From positions 92,061-156,060 of the forward strand of contig NZ_JMQI01000002.1 of the NCBI RefSeq assembly GCF_000695625.1: DNA of 64,000 nt, read 5' to 3'. The position numbers and the translations under genes were made by a program. Numbering within the stretch: position 1 is the first letter of the stretch; every line of letters starts with the position of its first letter. Under the pieces are notes generated by a model. It was given only the letters and a program-made list of their open reading frames with translations. It had not been told where the DNA came from and ran no database searches. Shown here piece by piece: positions 60,350 to 64,000 of the stretch. This DNA comes from Amycolatopsis rifamycinica (GTDB taxonomy: Bacteria; Actinomycetota; Actinomycetes; Mycobacteriales; Pseudonocardiaceae).

Positions 60350-61477
60350 ATGACGAAGCACCGCGTCGCAGCGCTCGCCGGAATCGCCGTCCTGGCGGCC
60401 GCTTGCAGCAGCCCGTCGCAGCAGCCGGGGCCGGCGCCGACGCCCTTCCCGGAGACGGGCTCCTCGAGTGCCGCCGCCCCCACCGGATCGTTCAGCGTCG
60501 TCGCCACCGGTGACGTCCTGATCCACCCGGCGCTCACCGAGCAGGCCGAGGCCGACGGCGGCGGGAAGATCGACTACCGGCCGCTGCTGGCCGGGATCAA
60601 GCCGCTGATCTCCGGCGCCGACCTCGGGATCTGCCACCTCGAGACGCCGCTGGCGGCGGAAGGCGGGCCGTACAGCGGCTACCCGTCGTTCAGCGCGCCG
60701 CCGGAGATCGCCGACGCGATCAAGGACACCGGCTACGACACCTGCTCGACGTCGTCCAACCACACGATCGACCAGGGCGCCGAGGGCGTCACCCGCACCC
60801 TGGACAAGCTCGACGGCGTCGGCGTCCGGCACACCGGCTCGGCGCGGTCGGCCGCCGAAGCCGCGAAGCCGCTGATCCTCGACGTCCACGGCATCAAGGT
60901 CGGCCAGGTGTCGTACTCCTTCGGCTTCAACGGCATCAAGGTGCCGGCCGGGAAACCGTGGCTGGCCAACCAGATCGACGTCGACGACGTGCTGGCGGCG
61001 GCGCGCAAGGCCCGCGAGGCCGGCGCGCAGGTCGTCATCGCCAGCCTGCACTGGGGCGTGGAGTACCAGCACGAGCCGACGGCCGAACAGCGTTCGCAGG
61101 CCAAGAAGATCCTGGCCTCCGACGACGTCGACCTGATCATCGGCCACCACGCCCACGTGGTCCAGCCGTTCGAGAAGATCGGCGACAAGTGGGTGGCCTA
61201 CGGGCTCGGCAACAGCGTCGCCCGCCACTCCGAACCCAAGGGCGACACGGAAGAGGGCGTGGCGGCCCGCTTCCGCTTCGTCCGCGACGGCGACCGCTGG
61301 AAGGTCGGCAAGGCCGAGTACATCCCGACCCTGATCCGCCTGGAAGCCCCCATCCGCTTGATCGACTTGTCGACATCTCCGCCGTCCGACCCGGTCACCA
61401 AGGCCCTCCGCGACACGGACAAGAACGTCCTGAGCCTCGGCGCCGGCAAATCCGGCCTCACCCGCCCCGGCGAGTAA
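60350..61477 (+). CDS. CapA-family lipoprotein (calcineurin-like phosphoesterase fold)
   Basis: A 375-residue CapA/PgsA-type protein, a family linked to capsule or poly-gamma-glutamate export and also to lipid phosphatase-like roles. The signal ends in LAAACSSP, a lipobox with Cys at about residue 20. A Pro/Ser linker follows, then the metallophosphatase-like domain: VVATGDVLIHPALTEQAEAD, GADLGICHLETPLAAEGGPY, CSTSSNHTIDQGAEGVTRTL, VIASLHWGVEYQHEPTAEQR and DVDLIIGHHAHVVQPFE. The D/E/N/H metal set appears complete. No capsule or glutamate ligase genes are adjacent. The stop is followed within 2 bases by a 21-bp repeat array. Confidence 0.88.
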   Translation: MTKHRVAALAGIAVLAAACSSPSQQPGPAPTPFPETGSSSAAAPTGSFSVVATGDVLIHPALTEQAEADGGGKIDYRPLLAGIKPLISGADLGICHLETPLAAEGGPYSGYPSFSAPPEIADAIKDTGYDTCSTSSNHTIDQGAEGVTRTLDKLDGVGVRHTGSARSAAEAAKPLILDVHGIKVGQVSYSFGFNGIKVPAGKPWLANQIDVDDVLAAARKAREAGAQVVIASLHWGVEYQHEPTAEQRSQAKKILASDDVDLIIGHHAHVVQPFEKIGDKWVAYGLGNSVARHSEPKGDTEEGVAARFRFVRDGDRWKVGKAEYIPTLIRLEAPIRLIDLSTSPPSDPVTKALRDTDKNVLSLGAGKSGLTRPGE

Positions 61478-61479
61478 CA

Positions 61480-61617
61480 GGCACCATCCGTGATCCCCGG
61501 GGCATCACCCGTGATCCCGCGGGCATCACGCGTGATCGAGGAGGCATCGGCGTGATGCCCCGCCAATCACGCGTGATGCCTCTCCAGTCACGCGTGATGC
61601 CTCTCCAGTCACGGGTG
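61480..61617. repeat. 21-bp tandem repeats with internal inversion (family D)
   Basis: Units GGCATCACSCGTGATCNNNNN at 61480-61500 (diverged), 61501-61521 and 61522-61542, then a pivot near-palindrome (61543-61559), then inverted units 61566-61586 and 61587-61607 and a partial one to 61617. Each unit has a TCACGCGTGA palindromic core. It begins 2 bases after the CapA stop and is cut by the intact IS3-family element. Confidence 0.85.
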
Positions 61618-61649
61618 TGGAGTTGCCCCGGTGAGGCGGACACGGGTTT

Positions 61650-62531
61650 TCAGGCAGCGAGGGCCTGAGCGTAGTTGGTTCGGGTTTCGGCTGGGGTGTT
61701 GTGGCCGTTGGTGGAGTGCAGCCTGGTGTGGTTGTAGTAGCGCAGCCAGGTGAACACATCCTGGCGGGCTTGGGCTCGGGTGCGCCAGATGGCGGTGCCG
61801 ATCTCGGTGTTGAGGGTGGCGAAGAAGGCTTCGGCGACGGCGTTGTCATAACAGGACCCGACCCGCCCCACCGACGCCCGGATCGAGTGCTCGGCCAGCG
61901 CGGTGCGGAACTGACCGGAGGTGTACTGGACACCGCGGTCGGAATGGAACACCGCCTCGGGCCGGATGAGGCCGCGGGCAGTCGCGAGGTTGATCGCGTC
62001 GCAGACCAGGCTGGTGCGCATGTGCTCGGCCATGGCGTGGCCGACGACCTCGCGGGTGTGCAGGTCGATGACGGTGGCCAGGTAGAGCCAGCCTTCGACG
62101 GTGGGCAGGCTGGTGATGTCCCCGACCATTCGCAGTCCCGGCGCCGATGCGGTGAAGTCGCGGCGGATCAGGTCAGCCGCCGGGGTGAGCGGACCGGCCG
62201 CGGGCCGGGTCAGGGTGCGGCGTTTGCGGCGGGTGATCCCGGCCAGGCCGTGTTCGCGCATGAGCCGCTCCACCCGCTTGTGGTTCACCAGATGGCCGCG
62301 GCGGTGCAGTTCGGCGGTGATCCGCGGAACCCCGTAGGCACTGCGGTGTTCAGCATGAATCTTCGCGATCAAGGTGACCAGCTCGGCTTCGGCTTCCGCC
62401 CGCCGGGCACGGACGGCCTCGGCGGCGACCCACTCATGGAACCCTTGCCGGCGCAAGCCCAGGACCTGGCACAACCGCTTCACGCCGTAGGTGGCGCGGT
62501 GTTCGGAGATGAACCGGTAGCGGTAGATCAT
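61650..62531 (-). CDS. IS3-family transposase OrfB (DDE integrase domain)
   Basis: A 293-residue rve-type transposase. Helical N-terminus (ISEHRATYGVKRLCQVLGLR) with the HTH_21-like region (EHRSAYGVPRITAELHRRGH). Catalytic residues lie in LRMVGDITSLPTVEGWLYLA (first Asp), EAVFHSDRGVQYTSGQFRTA (second Asp) and VGSCYDNAVAEAFFATLNTE (Glu), followed by RYYNHTRLHSTNGHNTPAE. The ATG overlaps the orfA stop, consistent with coupling or programmed frameshifting to an OrfAB fusion. Confidence 0.92.
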   Translation of the reverse strand: MIYRYRFISEHRATYGVKRLCQVLGLRRQGFHEWVAAEAVRARRAEAEAELVTLIAKIHAEHRSAYGVPRITAELHRRGHLVNHKRVERLMREHGLAGITRRKRRTLTRPAAGPLTPAADLIRRDFTASAPGLRMVGDITSLPTVEGWLYLATVIDLHTREVVGHAMAEHMRTSLVCDAINLATARGLIRPEAVFHSDRGVQYTSGQFRTALAEHSIRASVGRVGSCYDNAVAEAFFATLNTEIGTAIWRTRAQARQDVFTWLRYYNHTRLHSTNGHNTPAETRTNYAQALAA

Positions 62532-62839
62532 CGATCCATCTCGCGCGCAAAATAGGCGGCCGCTTTGCGCAGGATCTCCTGCTCTTTCTCCAGCTCAGCG
62601 ACCCGCTTACGCAACCGCTGCAGCTCCTGGGCCTCGGCCGGGTCCTCCACCGGTCCGGCCTCGGCGGCCTGCTTGGCGGTGTTCACCCACGAGCGCAGGG
62701 TCTCGTGGTTGACCCCGAGTTCCCGAGCGATCTGCCGCAACGGCCGATCACTCGAGTTCACCAACTCGATCGCATCCCGACGGAACTGCTCCGGATACTT
62801 CGACCTGGAAGACATCAGGACATCCTCCCTCCAGACCAC
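62528..62839 (-). CDS. IS3-family transposase OrfA (HTH_Tnp_1)
   Basis: A 103-residue DNA-binding partner. HTH: SKYPEQFRRDAIELVNSSDR, LRQIARELGVNHETLRSWVN. A C-terminal leucine-zipper coiled coil follows (EAQELQRLRKRVAELEKEQE, ILRKAAAYF). It binds the element ends with OrfB. Confidence 0.92.
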   Translation of the reverse strand: MVWREDVLMSSRSKYPEQFRRDAIELVNSSDRPLRQIARELGVNHETLRSWVNTAKQAAEAGPVEDPAEAQELQRLRKRVAELEKEQEILRKAAAYFAREMDR

Positions 62840-62903
62840 TGTCTGGATTCAAGGTGTCCGGCCCCACGGGGCAACTCCACGTGAAACCCTTTCGGTACGG
62901 GGT

Positions 62904-63923
62904 TCAGTGGGTGCGGGTGGTGATCAGGCGGGCCAGGGCGGACAGTTCGGCGGTGGCTCGGGAAGGCGGGGCCGCCGTGGTGAGGTCACGCAGGGCCTTG
63001 GCCAGCAACGCGTCCGCTTGGGCCTGGCTCCACTGGCGGCCGCCCGCGGACTCGACGAGGGAAGCCGCGCGGGCCAGCTCCGGCTCGTCCAGGGGGTCGG
63101 GCCGGGCGTAGAGCTTCGCGAGGTCCGCGCCGGCGGAGGTGCCCGAACTCAGGGCCGTCACCACCGGCAGTGACTTCTTGCGGTTCTGGAGGTCCGAGTA
63201 CACCGGCTTGCCGGTGACGGCCGGGTCGCCCCAGATGCCGAGCAGGTCGTCGACGTGCTGGAACGCCAGGCCCACCGCCCGGCCGAACGCGCCGAAGCCG
63301 TCCGTACCGGCTGGCCCGAAGGCCGCCCCGAGCGTGCAGGACGCGCCCAGCAGGGCCGCCGTCTTGCCTTCCGCCATCCGCACGCACTCGGCGGGGGTGA
63401 CGTCGTCGCGCTGCTCGAAGTCCAGGTCCGCGGCCTGGCCTTCGAGCAGCGCCAGCGTCGCGTCCGACAGCAGCCGGGCGTTCGCCGCCCCGCTCGGCGC
63501 CAGCACCTCGAACGCCAGACTCAGCAACGCGTCCCCGGCCAGCACCGCCGGCCCGGTGCCGAACACCGTCCACGCCGTCGCGCGGTGCCGCCGGGTGGCG
63601 TCGCCGTCCATGACGTCGTCGTGCAGCAGCGAGAAGTTGTGCACCAGCTCGACCGCGACGGCGGCCGGCACGGCGTCGGCCGCCTCACCGCCCGCGGCTT
63701 CCGCGCACAGCAGCACCAACGCCGGCCGCAGCGCCTTGCCGCCGTCGCCGGTCGCCGGCCGGCCGGCCGCGTCCTGCCAGCCGAAGTGGTAGGCGGCGAT
63801 CCGCCGCATCGCCTCCGGCAGCCGCCCGGCGGCCGCCCGCAGCGCCGGGTCGACGAGCCCCTTGCTCCACCCGAGGACGTCGGCGAGCGGACGGGCCGCC
63901 GTGCGCGTGTTCATGGTGGTCAT
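62904..63923 (-). CDS. Polyprenyl diphosphate synthase family, encapsulin family 2B cargo type
   Basis: A 339-residue trans-isoprenyl diphosphate synthase. First Asp-rich motif NFSLLHDDVMDGDATRRHRA (DDxxD) and second VGLAFQHVDDLLGIWGDPA; substrate lysine in GDGGKALRPALVLL. The opening RTAARPLADVLGWSKGLVD, then AAAGRLPEAMRRIAAYHFGW, and KPVYSDLQNRKKSLPVVTAL closely recall the polyprenyl transferases annotated as cargo of family 2B encapsulin nanocompartments. It condenses IPP with an allylic diphosphate; product length unknown. It overlaps the upstream gene by one base (TGATG). An in-frame ATG at 63914 is an alternative start. Confidence 0.85.
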   Translation of the reverse strand: MTTMNTRTAARPLADVLGWSKGLVDPALRAAAGRLPEAMRRIAAYHFGWQDAAGRPATGDGGKALRPALVLLCAEAAGGEAADAVPAAVAVELVHNFSLLHDDVMDGDATRRHRATAWTVFGTGPAVLAGDALLSLAFEVLAPSGAANARLLSDATLALLEGQAADLDFEQRDDVTPAECVRMAEGKTAALLGASCTLGAAFGPAGTDGFGAFGRAVGLAFQHVDDLLGIWGDPAVTGKPVYSDLQNRKKSLPVVTALSSGTSAGADLAKLYARPDPLDEPELARAASLVESAGGRQWSQAQADALLAKALRDLTTAAPPSRATAELSALARLITTRTH

Positions 63924-64000
63924 CAGCGACCGACCTGAACGTCGTCGAGTGCGCCGAGTGCGTCGGGGACGAGGACGGCGGCGGAGTGGTAGGCGGAGAC
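63923..64000 (-). CDS. C-terminus of upstream gene, possible family 2B encapsulin shell protein (partial)
   Basis: Only the last 25 codons are inside the window: VSAYHSAAVLVPDALGAL followed by DDVQVGR and stop. The hydrophobic strand, VPDALG turn and short terminal strand resemble the end of the HK97-fold domain of family 2 encapsulin shells, and the coupled polyprenyl synthase downstream is of the matching cargo type. This is recognition from memory of the family, not proof; the rest of the gene lies beyond the window. Confidence 0.45.
   Translation of the reverse strand, partial: VSAYHSAAVLVPDALGALDDVQVGR

Larger units (their letters stand above)
61617..62880 (-). mobile_element. Intact IS3-family insertion sequence
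   Basis: About 1.26 kb bounded by inverted repeats of GTGGAGTTGCCCC: left end 61617 onward continues CGGTGAGGCGGACA, right end (reverse-complemented from 62880) continues CGTGGGGCCGGACA. It encodes orfA and orfB with an ATGA overlap. No clear target-site duplication is visible. A damaged relative sits at 24455-24887. Confidence 0.88.

Noticed and set aside
61480..61617. CRISPR array
   Set aside because: Units abut each other with no unique spacers of constant length, units invert midway, and no cas gene is present.

Overview
The window is high-GC actinomycete chromosomal DNA with short intergenic gaps, many 1-4 nt start/stop overlaps and frequent GTG/TTG starts. Gene content (an ini-type isoniazid-response cluster, LmeA-like DUF2993 protein, secreted plant/fungal polysaccharide hydrolases, a ROK/CsnR-type operator) suggests a Pseudonocardiaceae-like soil organism, for example an Amycolatopsis relative. 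The family-level assignment is inference.

Region 1 (1-14.3 kb) is accessory and partly decaying. It holds a large NB-ARC/TPR regulator cut by the window edge, a broken SDR, a CGNR zinc-finger protein, an AraC fragment, a PEBP protein divergent from a GntR/FAH operon, an intact SDR, a broken D-cysteine desulfhydrase, a three-subunit PaoABC-type molybdenum aldehyde oxidoreductase operon with a nearby AraC regulator, and an internally deleted tyrosine integrase beside a tRNA-Ala(GGC) gene.

Region 2 (14.4-28.2 kb) carries a secreted ricin-lectin/beta-helix protein, an HdeD-like membrane protein, RNase Z, and an unusual two-gene redox/sensor pair: a response-regulator/glutaredoxin-like/thioredoxin-reductase-like fusion without redox cysteines, and a cyclic-nucleotide-domain histidine kinase. 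These are followed by a carboxylesterase, a DUF2993 protein, an IS3 remnant, an ornithine cyclodeaminase-family enzyme, a pentapeptide-repeat protein and a sulfite-oxidase-like/flavin reductase pair.

Region 3 (28.3-36.2 kb) is a complete ini-type locus: iniR and a truncated membrane-anchored Hsp70-like gene facing one way, iniB-iniA-iniC facing the other. The IniA homologue has lost the P-loop Ser/Thr and the glycine of DxxG, while IniC keeps its P-loop.

Region 4 (36.2-54.5 kb) has an alpha/beta hydrolase with a TetR regulator, an acyl-CoA synthetase/TetR operon, a PPOX protein, a GH8 enzyme behind a CsnR-type palindrome, an IS5-like remnant, a Gfo/Idh oxidoreductase divergent from an amino-acid ABC operon ending in an aminotransferase-V/DauR fusion, an orphan EACC1-like protein, a secreted tripeptidyl aminopeptidase, a drug-type ABC operon with its own winged-helix regulator, and dinB.

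Region 5 (54.5-64 kb) has a sugar ABC operon (AraF-like) with FCD regulator and GH105-like hydrolase, a CapA protein, an intact IS3-family element, and, at the right edge, a polyprenyl synthase that looks like a family 2B encapsulin cargo behind what may be the tail of the shell gene.

A recurring feature is short tandem or palindromic repeat arrays starting within about 0-20 nt of a stop codon (24.4/24.9, 28.2, 58.9 and 61.5 kb). Two of them, both with 21-bp period, are the places where the IS3-family copies sit.
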